Notes under the pieces: generated by a model
The model's input: only the letters and a program-made list of their open reading frames with translations
Told to the model about the DNA's origin: nothing
Database searches by the model: none
Program-made: the position numbers and the translations under genes
Source of the DNA: G965216695 sp965216695
Lineage (GTDB): Bacteria > Pseudomonadota > Gammaproteobacteria > Pseudomonadales > Azotimanducaceae
Direction of reading: 5' to 3'
Assembly: GCA_965216695.1 (NCBI GenBank)
Contig: OZ244212.1
Span: 2,170,001 to 2,234,000, forward strand
Length of the DNA: 64,000 nucleotides
Part shown: positions 1 through 6,498 of the stretch, piece after piece
Position numbering within the stretch: the stretch's first letter is position 1
How the letters are laid out: every line of letters begins with the position of its first letter

Positions 1-1
1 A

Positions 2-208
2 AAATTTGGGTTGCCCGCTGCGACAGTGGTAGAAGCAGATCCCAGGACCAATGGAAGTTATTGCACGTGGCACCCATTGACGTCTTATCTTGACGGCTCC
101 GCACCCTTCTTGTCATACGAGGCCATGGATCGGTTCAGAGATTCAAGCTCCCGCAATCCACATTGCTATAGCGAAAGTCAGATAAGGCAGATATTGAATG
201 CCGCCTAG
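2..208 (+). CDS. 3' part of an integron cassette ORF (hypothetical)
   Basis: The frame is open from the left edge of the window to a TAG at 206-208, giving about 68 residues of a hydrophilic protein. It contains a Cys/Trp/His cluster (CTWHP) near the start. The stop codon falls inside the first attC box, which is how cassette genes usually end. The true start is outside the window, although an in-frame TTG lies at 11. I do not recognise the product and infer no function. Confidence 0.45.
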   Translation, partial: KFGLPAATVVEADPRTNGSYCTWHPLTSYLDGSAPFLSYEAMDRFRDSSSRNPHCYSESQIRQILNAA

Positions 209-328
209 CATGCAGCCGAACCGGACGCCCTACCCGTTACTCGTTTTGCACTCGCTGCGCTCGCACGCCACTTCGCGGCCTGCAAAATTCGTCCCGGCTT
301 ACGGGCGCCGGTTAGCACGGTAGTAGGC
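203..328 (+). other. attC site 1 (long variant)
   Basis: The left box is GCCTAGC (203-209) and the right box ends in GTAGGC. The outer 30 bases of the two sides are largely complementary, so the site can fold as a hairpin. The central part is long and GC-rich, making this one of the longest sites in the array. It separates the partial first cassette from the gene at 339. Confidence 0.6.
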
Positions 329-338
329 GGCCAGCGAT

Positions 339-692
339 ATGCCTTCAACATTCCCACAGAAAGCGATACGAATCACAAGGAAAGTTGTTCTCACTCTAGC
401 CGCCGTGCTTTTCCTACCAGCTTCATGTGTGGCCTACCTCACGATAGAGGACTTCGTGCGCGACAACCGGGCGGAGAATTTCTGTAGTTTGATCAAGCTC
501 GGCATGAGTAGATCTGAAGTACTCGTGATAGGCGAAGATGCTCCGCATATGAAGCACTATCCCAATGAAGTGTCTGAATCCCAGATGTTGTTTACAATCT
601 GGGACAATATAGGGGTGGCTGGTACAGTTTGCGCTATCACACTCACAAATGGCGTCGTCTCGACAACTAGAGTTTACGCAACGCTGAACTGA
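339..692 (+). CDS. Cassette-encoded exported or membrane-anchored small protein
   Basis: This 117-residue protein has a basic N-terminus followed by a hydrophobic segment (about residues 15-35, ending ASCVA), consistent with a signal peptide or membrane anchor. The mature part contains GMSRSEVLVI. This resembles the GMS-x-x-EV turn of BamE/SmpA-like small envelope proteins, but the similarity is too short to assign a family. It lies between attC sites 1 and 2. The ATG is 10 bases after the end of attC 1, typical cassette spacing. Function is unknown. Confidence 0.6.
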   Translation: MPSTFPQKAIRITRKVVLTLAAVLFLPASCVAYLTIEDFVRDNRAENFCSLIKLGMSRSEVLVIGEDAPHMKHYPNEVSESQMLFTIWDNIGVAGTVCAITLTNGVVSTTRVYATLN

Positions 693-734
693 CTACTTGA
701 TTCATGGAGTAGCATCGTACGGTCTTCTTTAGCC

Positions 735-830
735 GCCTAACGAGGTGTTGGAGCGGACGCCTTTACCGCTGCTCGCGATTGCTGCCGCAACCGCTCCCAT
801 CCGTAAAGCGTCCTTCAACAAGGTGACAAT
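735..830 (+). other. attC site 2 (right box decayed)
   Basis: The left box GCCTAAC (735-741) is followed by the usual GTTGGAGCGGACGC arm. The complementary arm GCGTCCTTCAACAAGGTG is present at the right, but the final box reads GTGACAA instead of GTTAGGC. The hairpin is therefore intact while the right recombination box is mutated. Confidence 0.65.
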
Positions 831-1030
831 GATTGCAAACGAGCACACCCAGCCATACAAAGCAGGACCAGAAGGTAGGGATGTTCAGTGGCTTCTCGAG
901 GGGGTCACGGAAATCCTCCCAATCTACGAAAATATATGACGGAGCCGAGATAATGCGGGGTGAGCGTAGCCCAACCAAACTCAAGAACATCCGAAAGCTC
1001 GTCCGCAAAAAGGGGGCTTTCCACCAGTGA
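826..1030 (+). other. Cassette body without a clear single ORF
   Basis: The space between attC 2 and attC 3 has several short overlapping frames and no convincing gene. An ATG at 826 gives 37 residues. A TTG at 833 gives 65 residues ending at 1030, directly before the next attC. A minus-strand frame at 763-1008 gives 81 residues with a hydrophobic stretch. Protein-like stretches are split across frames, which suggests either a frameshifted cassette gene or a non-coding cassette. Confidence 0.35.
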
Positions 1031-1031
1031 C

Positions 1032-1130
1032 GCCTAACAACGCGTTGCAGCGGACCATTGACTGCTGGCCTCGTTTGGCTTCGCCACGCCTCGACCCTCC
1101 GTCAACGGCCGCTGAGCTTGGGCGTTAGGC
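1032..1130 (+). other. attC site 3
   Basis: The site has left box GCCTAAC (1032-1038), right box GTTAGGC (1124-1130), and complementary arms GTTGCAGCGGAC and GGCCGCTGAGC. The length of 99 bp matches attC sites 5, 8, 9, 10, 11 and 13. Confidence 0.92.
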
Positions 1131-1133
1131 GTC

Positions 1134-1553
1134 ATGCAAAGGGCTATAAAGACTCAATGTCTGTTCTTGTTGTTCGTCTTCGGTATCGCACGTTTCGCCT
1201 ACGGTGGAGAGATCGATCAAGCAACGAAAAATGCAAACAACCACGTTGCCGTAGCAGTTCTGAGCGCACTACACTTCTGCGAGTACAGCTATTGGCCACA
1301 GGATCTCAATGCTCTAGAGGAGTACTTCAAATCCAACAACATCCCACTACCTCACAAACCAGATTGGGAATGGTTGAAGGAACCCGGCGTGGTATTTACG
1401 GTTGACGAAAATATCTACTTTAAAACTCCTGAAGGGAGTCGTGCAGAGCATGACATCGCAGTCACTTCTACGCACAAACCGCCAGGATGCGACAACGGTG
1501 ATTTGAAAGTTAACGTACATATCGTTCTTGGTGGAGATATCGATGACGCCTAA
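1134..1553 (+). CDS. Cassette-encoded exported protein
   Basis: This 139-residue protein has a clear signal peptide (about residues 1-24, hydrophobic core FLLFVFGIARFAYG). The mature domain has two cysteines that could pair, CEYSYWP and PPGCDNGD. The ATG lies 3 bases after attC 3, and the stop codon is inside the left box of the next attC, the classical cassette layout. The tail (VNVHIVLGGDIDD) looks like a beta-strand. The gene is likely translated from an upstream or cassette-internal promoter. I do not recognise the family. Confidence 0.7.
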   Translation: MQRAIKTQCLFLLFVFGIARFAYGGEIDQATKNANNHVAVAVLSALHFCEYSYWPQDLNALEEYFKSNNIPLPHKPDWEWLKEPGVVFTVDENIYFKTPEGSRAEHDIAVTSTHKPPGCDNGDLKVNVHIVLGGDIDDA

Positions 1554-1806
1554 CGAACTGTTGGAGCGGACGGCTTACTCGCCACTTCACTTGCAGGTCG
1601 CTACGTTCCGGCAAGCGATATCGGTCGCGTGCATCATCGCCTTTTTCGCAACGCTGGCGATCGGATACTCCTACTTATTCGCATTGAGCGTGTTCCCCGA
1701 ACGCCCGCTCTCCGATGGCTTCGTCCCAACCATCGTGATATCGGCATACTACGGACTGGTGTACTTCTGCAATAGTAGATATCGGCACGAGCGTCCCTCT
1801 CTGTGA
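1543..1806 (+). CDS. Small two-helix membrane protein with attC-derived N-terminus
   Basis: From an ATG at 1543 the protein has 87 residues. Its first ten residues (MTPNELLERT) are encoded by the left half of an attC site (GCCTAAC at 1548). It overlaps the end of the previous gene. Two hydrophobic segments (about residues 28-52 and 63-80) predict a small inner-membrane protein. The right half of that attC is missing, so the cassette boundary has eroded and the reading frame has taken over the half-site. Function is unknown. Confidence 0.5.
   Translation: MTPNELLERTAYSPLHLQVATFRQAISVACIIAFFATLAIGYSYLFALSVFPERPLSDGFVPTIVISAYYGLVYFCNSRYRHERPSL
1548..1590 (+). other. attC site 4, left half only
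   Basis: GCCTAAC followed by the arm GTTGGAGCGGAC is present, but no matching GTTRRRY box follows within 150 bp. The half-site lies inside the open reading frame that starts at 1543. Confidence 0.55.
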
Positions 1807-1821
1807 TAGCCATCTTCGGCT

Positions 1822-1920
1822 GCCTAACTTATCTCCCGAGCGCACCGTAGTGATAGTCGGCGTCTTTCGCTGCCGCTCCAGTCGCCGCCGGTCACCAGCC
1901 GCTCAGCTTCGGTGTTAGGC
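1822..1920 (+). other. attC site 5
   Basis: The left box is GCCTAAC (1822-1828) and the right box is GTTAGGC (1914-1920), 99 bp in total. The usual right arm GCCGCTCAGC is present. Confidence 0.85.
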
Positions 1921-1930
1921 GCCTCTGTCC

Positions 1931-2218
1931 ATGCATATTCAGAATCATAGATTGGCATGGCTTTGGACCGACCCAAAACATGAGGAATTACCCGCCTCGA
2001 CGCTCGAAAAACTGCATCCTGTTTCTCCTGCAGAAGCCGCTGAATATCTTGACCTGTCGCTTACACTGACTGAACAGGGAGGTCCGTCTTCAAGATTCAA
2101 TGTGAGCACCCTAGAGAATCTAGAACTCACAATGTGCAGCCCACCTTCCAGTCACGCGGCCTGCATCTCGGCGGCTGCGCAGCCGACAAGCCTCGCGCCT
2201 GCCACGGCGCCAGCTTAA
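1931..2218 (+). CDS. Cassette ORF reading through its attC (hypothetical)
   Basis: The ATG is 11 bases after attC 5. The first 65 or so residues form a hydrophilic, acidic-to-neutral sequence. The last 30 residues, rich in Ala, Ser and Pro, are translated from the following attC site because no earlier stop exists. The product is about 95 residues with no signal peptide or membrane segment. I do not recognise it. The low-complexity tail is probably a passenger of the cassette structure. Confidence 0.5.
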   Translation: MHIQNHRLAWLWTDPKHEELPASTLEKLHPVSPAEAAEYLDLSLTLTEQGGPSSRFNVSTLENLELTMCSPPSSHAACISAAAQPTSLAPATAPA

Positions 2219-2231
2219 CGTGGTGTTAGGC
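2127..2231 (+). other. attC site 6 (left box degenerate)
   Basis: The right box GTTAGGC (2225-2231) is intact and preceded by AACGTGGT. The left box is poor (CTCACAAT near 2127), although the flanking ACAATGTGCAG / TTAACGTGGTG arms can pair. The left boundary is approximate. Confidence 0.55.
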
Positions 2232-2237
2232 GCTTGA

Positions 2238-2747
2238 ATGAACGCTGTCGACTATTTTGGAACGATCGCGGAAGTTGCCATTACGCTTGAGGGATTTTCT
2301 GGCCTCGTCGTGGCATTCAAATCCGGCACTTCACTTTCCAAAGAAGATCTCAGACGTATCATTTATATCCTGGTCTTGAGCTTCTCTGTACTTGTTACTG
2401 CCTTGCTTCCCGCTGGGTTATCAGGAATCAATATCTCACCCGAGGCAGCCATTCGATATTCGTGCATTTTGCTCGCAACTATAACGCTCGTCCTTGGACT
2501 CAACGGGATTTTATCGTGGCGGAGCGCTCAGATATCGCCACACTTTCCGCGTGCCACAGCAATCTCGCTCGTTTCAGCAATACTGATTGCGCTAGTGTTG
2601 TTTCTCGGTGCGACCAACATTGTTGTAGACGCGAACGCTGGTCTTTTGCTAATTGCCCAGTTGAGCGTCTTACTGATCGCTGGCTGGATTTTCCTTTCAA
2701 CGATTATCTGGACACGAGCACAAAGTGAGAAATCCAACGACGCCTAA
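2238..2747 (+). CDS. Four-helix membrane protein, cassette family A
   Basis: This 169-residue integral membrane protein has four predicted helices, at about residues 17-35, 45-68, 75-95 and 110-160 (the last stretch split in two). The N-terminal motif FGTIAEVAITLEGFSGLVVAF matches those of the genes at 8423 and 10362 (minus), which are 170 residues each. These three are clearly one family within this window. The gene sits between attC 6 and attC 7, and its stop overlaps the left box of attC 7. Function is unknown; the uniform length and strong N-terminal conservation argue for a real protein. Confidence 0.75.
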   Translation: MNAVDYFGTIAEVAITLEGFSGLVVAFKSGTSLSKEDLRRIIYILVLSFSVLVTALLPAGLSGINISPEAAIRYSCILLATITLVLGLNGILSWRSAQISPHFPRATAISLVSAILIALVLFLGATNIVVDANAGLLLIAQLSVLLIAGWIFLSTIIWTRAQSEKSNDA

Positions 2748-2812
2748 CACCATGCTAAGCGGCTTTGATAGATGCTCGCGCGCTCGGAGAAGGAGAATCG
2801 GAATTGTTTAGA
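2742..2812 (+). other. attC site 7 (short, right box degenerate)
   Basis: The left box GCCTAAC (2742-2748) is canonical. The right side reads GTTTAGAC around 2806-2812. The site is only about 71 bp and the arms pair weakly. Confidence 0.5.
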
Positions 2813-2814
2813 CC

Positions 2815-3195
2815 ATGACCCTCGAGCAAATCGTACGCATCTCCCTGTGGGTGACTGCACCGTTTAATTTGCTCGCTGCCTATGCCTTCGCTTTTCCCGA
2901 AAGCGCTCTTGGGCAGCTTCTCGGTTTTCCCTACCCGTCGCATCCTTTGTTCGCGCTCTTTAGCGGCTCGATGGTGGGGCTTTTCGGTGTTATGTACGTC
3001 TGGCTAGTGCTACAGCCCACACTAATCAAACCAGTCCTTTTCTTTGGTGCTACGGGAAAGACGATCGCCGTTGCCATCGCTCTCTATCTCTATCTTGGCG
3101 GTCTCTTAAGCTCTACTCTTATGGTCCTAATCAGCGGTGATCTAGCCTTCGCAGCACTATGGTTTTTCTATCTAACATCACGGCGCGCCGCCTAA
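2815..3195 (+). CDS. Small four-helix membrane protein (cassette)
   Basis: This 126-residue hydrophobic protein has predicted helices at about residues 12-28, 45-65, 72-92 and 98-120. The spacing resembles the small DoxX/DUF4345-like membrane proteins, but no diagnostic motif is visible. The ATG is 2 bases after attC 7 and the stop overlaps attC 8. It is unrelated in sequence to cassette family A. It probably sits in the inner membrane; the role is unknown. Confidence 0.65.
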   Translation: MTLEQIVRISLWVTAPFNLLAAYAFAFPESALGQLLGFPYPSHPLFALFSGSMVGLFGVMYVWLVLQPTLIKPVLFFGATGKTIAVAIALYLYLGGLLSSTLMVLISGDLAFAALWFFYLTSRRAA

Positions 3196-3286
3196 CGAGT
3201 AGTTGGAGCGGACGTATTGACGGTCAGCCGGCGTTGCTACCGCAACCCCGTTTGCCGGTCAAACGCTCATCAACATGGTGTTATAC
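3190..3286 (+). other. attC site 8
   Basis: The left box is GCCTAAC (3190-3196) and the right box is GTTATAC (3280-3286). The arms GTTGGAGCGGACG and CGCTCATCAACATGG pair. Length is 97 bp. Confidence 0.85.
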
Positions 3287-3302
3287 GTCGTAGGGAGAAG
3301 CG

Positions 3303-3650
3303 TTGATCAATCGTGCAGCATTGATGCTCCGTTACAAAACGCCAGCGGTCGAATGGATCAATGATGCTGACCCAAGCAGCAAGAATCCTCTGACCCTGGA
3401 TCGTGTGAACGACGAGCGAACGGTGTACCTTATCAGTGACGAAGATGCAGATACGCCGTATTCACTAGATCGTTGGATCAAAAGAAACTACAAGCAAGTG
3501 TTCGAGAATGAACTTGACAGCTGGTACACGGATCCTAGTCTGTGGCCGAAGATTCGAGACCTCAAGACGTTTCGTGAGTGGTTCGATGTCGAATGCCACA
3601 CCGTCTTGATAGATACGGCGGAGGGCCCGATCTACGATGACGAAGTATAA
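3303..3650 (+). CDS. Conserved small cytoplasmic protein (uncharacterised family)
   Basis: This 115-residue acidic, soluble protein has the pattern DRWIKRNYKQVFENELDSWYTDPSLWP. I recognise it as typical of a widespread uncharacterised proteobacterial family of about 100-150 residues, with a conserved Trp-x-x-Asp-Pro-x-x-Trp core. No signal peptide or catalytic motif is visible. The start follows attC 8 by 16 bases and an AGGGAGAAG ribosome-binding site precedes it. The stop overlaps the left box of attC 9. The family assignment is from memory of the pattern; the function is unknown. Confidence 0.7.
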   Translation: MINRAALMLRYKTPAVEWINDADPSSKNPLTLDRVNDERTVYLISDEDADTPYSLDRWIKRNYKQVFENELDSWYTDPSLWPKIRDLKTFREWFDVECHTVLIDTAEGPIYDDEV

Positions 3651-3743
3651 CAATTCGTTGCAGCGGACGCTGGACTACGGACTTCGTTTGGCTTCGCCAC
3701 GCCTCGGCCCTTCGTCAACGGCCGCTGATCTTGGGTGTTAGGC
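3645..3743 (+). other. attC site 9
   Basis: The left box is GTATAAC (3645-3651) and the right box is GTTAGGC (3737-3743), 99 bp. The internal sequence is close to that of attC 3 (CGTTTGGCTTCGCCACGCCT), so the two sites are recent relatives. Confidence 0.9.
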
Positions 3744-3747
3744 GTCC

Positions 3748-4194
3748 GTGAAGTATCTACTTCCGGCTTGCGTGATCTTTTCCATTGCTACGCTAGCATC
3801 CGCGTCCGCCCTACTTCCTCTAAAACTAAACCAATCCGGGTCATTTAAACACGACACCGGAAACTACACGTTGCTGGTCGAACTCGATGAGGAGAGCTTT
3901 CTACCGATAACGTTTGACTTGACCGTCGACGGAAGTCGCATACCTATTCCACTGGGATCATTCGAGGCGTACGACGGGCTAGACTTGAGCTCCGTATCGA
4001 TAGTCCTCGGACGAGGTGAGTGGTTCGAAATTGGCGGCGAACTCATCGCCCCACCTTTTGGGGTCCTTTACGTAACTATGCAGACCCTATCGAGCAATTG
4101 CGATAGCGAAAGGTCTAAACTCACCATTAGTATCGACACACTTGATAGATACAGTTGGTCCCATGAAGCAGCATGTCTTGATGATCGCCACTGA
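3748..4194 (+). CDS. Cassette-encoded exported protein
   Basis: A GTG at 3748, 4 bases after attC 9, starts a 148-residue protein with a signal peptide (about residues 1-19, ending ASASA). The mature part is rich in predicted beta-strands and has one cysteine pair (NCDSE ... ACLDD). No attC follows: the 3' end overlaps the truncated higB reading frame by about 30 bases, so a deletion or recombination seems to have joined two cassettes. The C-terminus may therefore not be the original one. Family unknown. Confidence 0.6.
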   Translation: MKYLLPACVIFSIATLASASALLPLKLNQSGSFKHDTGNYTLLVELDEESFLPITFDLTVDGSRIPIPLGSFEAYDGLDLSSVSIVLGRGEWFEIGGELIAPPFGVLYVTMQTLSSNCDSERSKLTISIDTLDRYSWSHEAACLDDRH

Positions 4195-4405
4195 CATTCG
4201 GAATGTCGCGGTGCGAAAGCTCGATTTGATTAATGCCGCGTCACTGCTGGAGGATCTAAAAGTGCCACCAGGCAATCAGCTGGAGGTTCTGCGGGGCGAC
4301 CTTGAGGGATTTCACAGCATCCGAATTAACCAGCAGTGGCGAATCATCTTCATGTGTGTTGACGGAGGTGCGGAAAACTTTCAAATCATCGACTATCACC
4401 GGTAA
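4163..4405 (+). CDS. higB: HigB-like toxin, apparently lacking its N-terminal start
   Basis: The body is a RelE-superfamily HigB ribonuclease: IRNVAVRKLDLINAA, then LKVPPGN, LRGDLEGFHSIRINQQWRIIF and a C-terminal DYH. Known HigB proteins are about 92 residues and begin with a strand of the type MIxSFxxK. That strand is absent here, and the frame before IRN (from TTG 4142 or ATG 4163) shows no resemblance to it. The stop overlaps the higA start (TAATG). The toxin may be inactive, or the join with the upstream gene may be recent. The exact start is uncertain. Confidence 0.7.
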   Translation: MKQHVLMIATDIRNVAVRKLDLINAASLLEDLKVPPGNQLEVLRGDLEGFHSIRINQQWRIIFMCVDGGAENFQIIDYHR

Positions 4406-4692
4406 TGAAAATGCTGCCAAAGAATCGAACCTCAACACACCTGGGAGAAGTACTTCTTCATGAGTTCCTTGAGCCAATGGGGATCACTCAGACGGGTCTA
4501 TCCAAACACCTAAACGTTTCTGTCCAACGTATCAACGAACTAGTACGTGGGAAACGAGGCGTCACGCCGGAAACCGCGTGGCTTCTCTCAAAAGCGTTTG
4601 GCACTTCGCCGGAAATTTGGATGAGCCTCCAAGTGAACTACGATCTTACATCTACCGTCCCGCCCAACGGCATCAAAAGGCTAGTCGCCTAA
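4405..4692 (+). CDS. higA: HigA antitoxin, HTH DNA-binding
   Basis: This 95-residue protein contains an XRE-type helix-turn-helix (about residues 28-80: GITQTGLSKHLNVSVQRINELVRGKRGVTPETAWLLSKAF), followed by the family's typical PEIWMSLQVNYDL. HigA neutralises HigB and represses its own operon. The start codon shares one base with the higB stop, showing translational coupling. The stop overlaps the left box of attC 10. Toxin-antitoxin cassettes are common in long integron arrays and are thought to stabilise them. Confidence 0.9.
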   Translation: MKMLPKNRTSTHLGEVLLHEFLEPMGITQTGLSKHLNVSVQRINELVRGKRGVTPETAWLLSKAFGTSPEIWMSLQVNYDLTSTVPPNGIKRLVA

Positions 4693-4784
4693 CACCTCGA
4701 TGCAGAGGACCTCCAAAAGTGCACATCTTTTGCTTGCGCAAAAGCTGCGCCCGTTTGGGCTGCCGCTGAACTCCAACGTTGGGC
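4687..4784 (+). other. attC site 10
   Basis: The left box is GCCTAAC (4687-4693) and the right box is GTTGGGC (4778-4784). The centre has CTTTTGCTTGCGCAAAAG, an internal hairpin also seen in attC 13. Confidence 0.88.
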
Positions 4785-4787
4785 AAC

Positions 4788-5123
4788 TTAACCTGTTAAC
4801 CACCGATTCCAGCTATCTCGAGCCGCAGGAATGAGCTCCTCGAACAGATCTGTGATATCAGGAACCGAATCGGTCAAGTACCGTTGCTGCGCGTTCTCTT
4901 CTACGCAACCTAAGCAAGCCTGCTCGATTGCTTGTTCCCATTCCAGTCCTCTATCAAATGCATCCTTCAGATGCAGATTCAAACGTAAATCGCATTGCTC
5001 GATTGCCATGTCGCGGGATGTTATGCGTTGGCCGTTTTTTACTCTATAACTCCCATTGTGGCTAATCACCGTTGCTGAACGTTTGCGTGGAGGAATCTGC
5101 GAGAGTAGTTTTTGGAGGTCCAT
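4788..5123 (-). CDS. Hypothetical cassette protein in reverse orientation
   Basis: This 111-residue soluble protein is encoded against the direction of the neighbouring cassettes. It contains CLGCVEENAQQRYLTDSVPDITDLF with a CxxC pair and begins with an amphipathic, basic segment. The ORF fills the space between attC 10 and attC 11, and no competing plus-strand frame is as long. Reverse-oriented cassette genes generally need their own promoter. I do not recognise the family. Confidence 0.55.
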   Translation of the reverse strand: MDLQKLLSQIPPRKRSATVISHNGSYRVKNGQRITSRDMAIEQCDLRLNLHLKDAFDRGLEWEQAIEQACLGCVEENAQQRYLTDSVPDITDLFEELIPAARDSWNRWLTG

Positions 5124-5166
5124 TACCTAAGGGTCATCTTTAGGTGTTCATATTTCAAGCATCGTT

Positions 5167-5265
5167 GCCTAACCAGTCGTTGCGCTTGATGCTCTACCGC
5201 GTCGTTCGTTTGGCTACGCCAAGCCTCACGCCACGGTAAAGCACAAGTGAACTAGGGTGTTAGAC
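5167..5265 (+). other. attC site 11
   Basis: The left box is GCCTAAC (5167-5173) and the right box is GTTAGAC (5259-5265), 99 bp, with the arm TCGTTTGGCTACGCCAAGCC in the centre. Confidence 0.87.
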
Positions 5266-5284
5266 CGCAACCATAGTTCCACGC

Positions 5285-5312
5285 TTGACATACCATATTT
5301 AGTATATACAAT
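5285..5312 (+). promoter_or_regulatory. Cassette-internal sigma-70 promoter for the RelE-like module
   Basis: A perfect -35 TTGACA (5285-5290) is followed after 16 bases by TACAAT (5307-5312). The predicted transcription start is about 5318-5320, practically at the ATG at 5321, so the transcript would be leaderless or nearly so. The spacer contains an AT-rich imperfect palindrome (ATATTTAGTATAT), which would suit binding by the module's own HTH antitoxin. Confidence 0.65.
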
Positions 5313-5320
5313 GATCTCTC

Positions 5321-5602
5321 ATGTGGGAGATCTACGAACACCGTCGGGTCGACCGACAGCTTTCTAGACTCCCCGCGAATATCCTTCAGAGATACGAAAT
5401 CTGGAAGGAGATCGTTACGGTGTCCGGACCCCAAGGGTTACGGACCATCCGCGGATTCAATGATGAAGCGTTGCGCGGCGAATGGCGTGGCCACAGATCC
5501 TCGCGCCTCAACCAGCAATACCGGGTGATTTACAGGATTGAACGCAACGAGGTAAGGGTAGAAGTCGTCAGCATTACCCCTCACGACTACCGGCGGAGAT
5601 AG
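5321..5602 (+). CDS. RelE-superfamily toxin (cassette)
   Basis: This 93-residue protein has the RelE/YafQ-type layout: N-terminal YEHRRVDRQLSRLP, a central GLRTIRGFNDEALRGEWRG, then RSSRLNQQYRVIYRIE and the terminal HDYRR. Members of this superfamily cleave mRNA on the ribosome. The conserved basic residues and the Tyr/Arg of the C-terminal strand are present and no truncation is seen. The stop is 2 bases before the antitoxin ATG. The pair forms a cassette with its own promoter between attC 11 and mini-attC 12. Confidence 0.85.
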   Translation: MWEIYEHRRVDRQLSRLPANILQRYEIWKEIVTVSGPQGLRTIRGFNDEALRGEWRGHRSSRLNQQYRVIYRIERNEVRVEVVSITPHDYRRR

Positions 5603-5604
5603 TC

Positions 5605-5865
5605 ATGTCTGAGTATCGAAAAGCGAAGAAGCGTATTGAACTGACTGTCGGTGAATCCGTTCGAATCGTTCGTGAGCTCCAAGAAATGAGCCAAAACGAG
5701 TTGTCAGAGGCTACAGGAATCCCGCAATCTACGATCTCGGCGATCGAGCGTAATCGAGTGAAACTCGGGGTCGAAAGAGCCAAGGTCCTGGCTCGTGCGC
5801 TACAAGTCCATCCCGCAGTTCTAGTGTTTCCCGGGTGGGACGTTGGAAACGAGTCAGCCGCCTAA
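5605..5865 (+). CDS. HTH antitoxin of the RelE-like module
   Basis: This 86-residue protein has one XRE-type helix-turn-helix (about residues 17-70: VGESVRIVRELQEMSQNELSEATGIPQSTISAIERNRVKLG). The antitoxin lies downstream of the toxin, with a gap of 2 bases. By analogy it neutralises the toxin and represses the promoter at 5285-5312. The stop overlaps the left box of the shortened attC 12. The C-terminal tail (VFPGWDVGNESAA) is the likely toxin-binding part, though this is inferred. Confidence 0.85.
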   Translation: MSEYRKAKKRIELTVGESVRIVRELQEMSQNELSEATGIPQSTISAIERNRVKLGVERAKVLARALQVHPAVLVFPGWDVGNESAA

Positions 5866-5895
5866 CCCTCGATGCAGCGGACTCCACCGTTAGGC
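5860..5895 (+). other. attC site 12, reduced to 36 bp
   Basis: Left box GCCTAAC (5860-5866) and right box GTTAGGC (5889-5895) are both perfect but separated by only 22 bases, with the central region deleted. The remaining GATGCAGCGGACTCCACC offers little pairing. Confidence 0.7.
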
Positions 5896-5906
5896 GTCAT
5901 GGAGGG

Positions 5907-6407
5907 ATGATCATAAACTGGGAAGCAATTGGAGCGATGGGCGAGGTTCTCGCTGGAGGGCTGGTTCTCGCGTCACTTCTTTTTTTGGCAGTTCAGCTCA
6001 GGCAAGCAAACAGAATCGCTCAAGGCGCAGCAGAGCGAGAGTTCATGACTCACTGGAACCAAGCTCTGAATTCGTGGGGTGCCAGTGAAGAGATCGCTAG
6101 AGTGATGAGGCATTGCTTTTCAGACTTCGAATCTGCCACACCTGAACAGCAAGGTATATTCCATGTCCACTTATCTCCTTTACTCAATTTAGCCTATATC
6201 GCTCGCGAGCAGAGTGAGAAGGGCCTGCTTCCCGTAGGCCTGGCGGATAAAGCGGAAAGCCTTCTTTCTCAGATGCTTGCTACGCCGGGTGGCCAAGTGT
6301 TGTGGGCCTCTGTCCGGCCTACCTATATAACAGCAGAGCGTCTCGACGCAAAGCTGCAGGAACCGGACCTGGTACCCTGGAACGAGGAGGTACCTTGGTG
6401 GAGCTAG
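5907..6407 (+). CDS. Membrane-anchored protein, cassette family B
   Basis: The start ATG at 5907 follows GGAGGG and gives 166 residues. Residues 1-30 (NWEAIGAMGEVLAGGLVLASLLFLAVQLRQ) form one transmembrane helix closed by the QLRQ motif. The rest is a soluble helical domain. Proteins at 13648 and 14228 (both minus) share the same N-terminal layout (NWEAVGAI ... YLSVQIRQT; LGNIGEALGG ... YVAFELRTN). The family is common in marine proteobacteria as hypothetical proteins; the role is unknown. A longer frame upstream to 5835 runs through the mini-attC and is unlikely to be used. Confidence 0.7.
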   Translation: MIINWEAIGAMGEVLAGGLVLASLLFLAVQLRQANRIAQGAAEREFMTHWNQALNSWGASEEIARVMRHCFSDFESATPEQQGIFHVHLSPLLNLAYIAREQSEKGLLPVGLADKAESLLSQMLATPGGQVLWASVRPTYITAERLDAKLQEPDLVPWNEEVPWWS

Positions 6408-6498
6408 TGACGTGGTATACGCATGCAGCTCAAAATTGTGTAGGCAGCGGCGACACACCTCAGTATCCGTTGCCGATTCCAGACACCAGGGGCACAAA

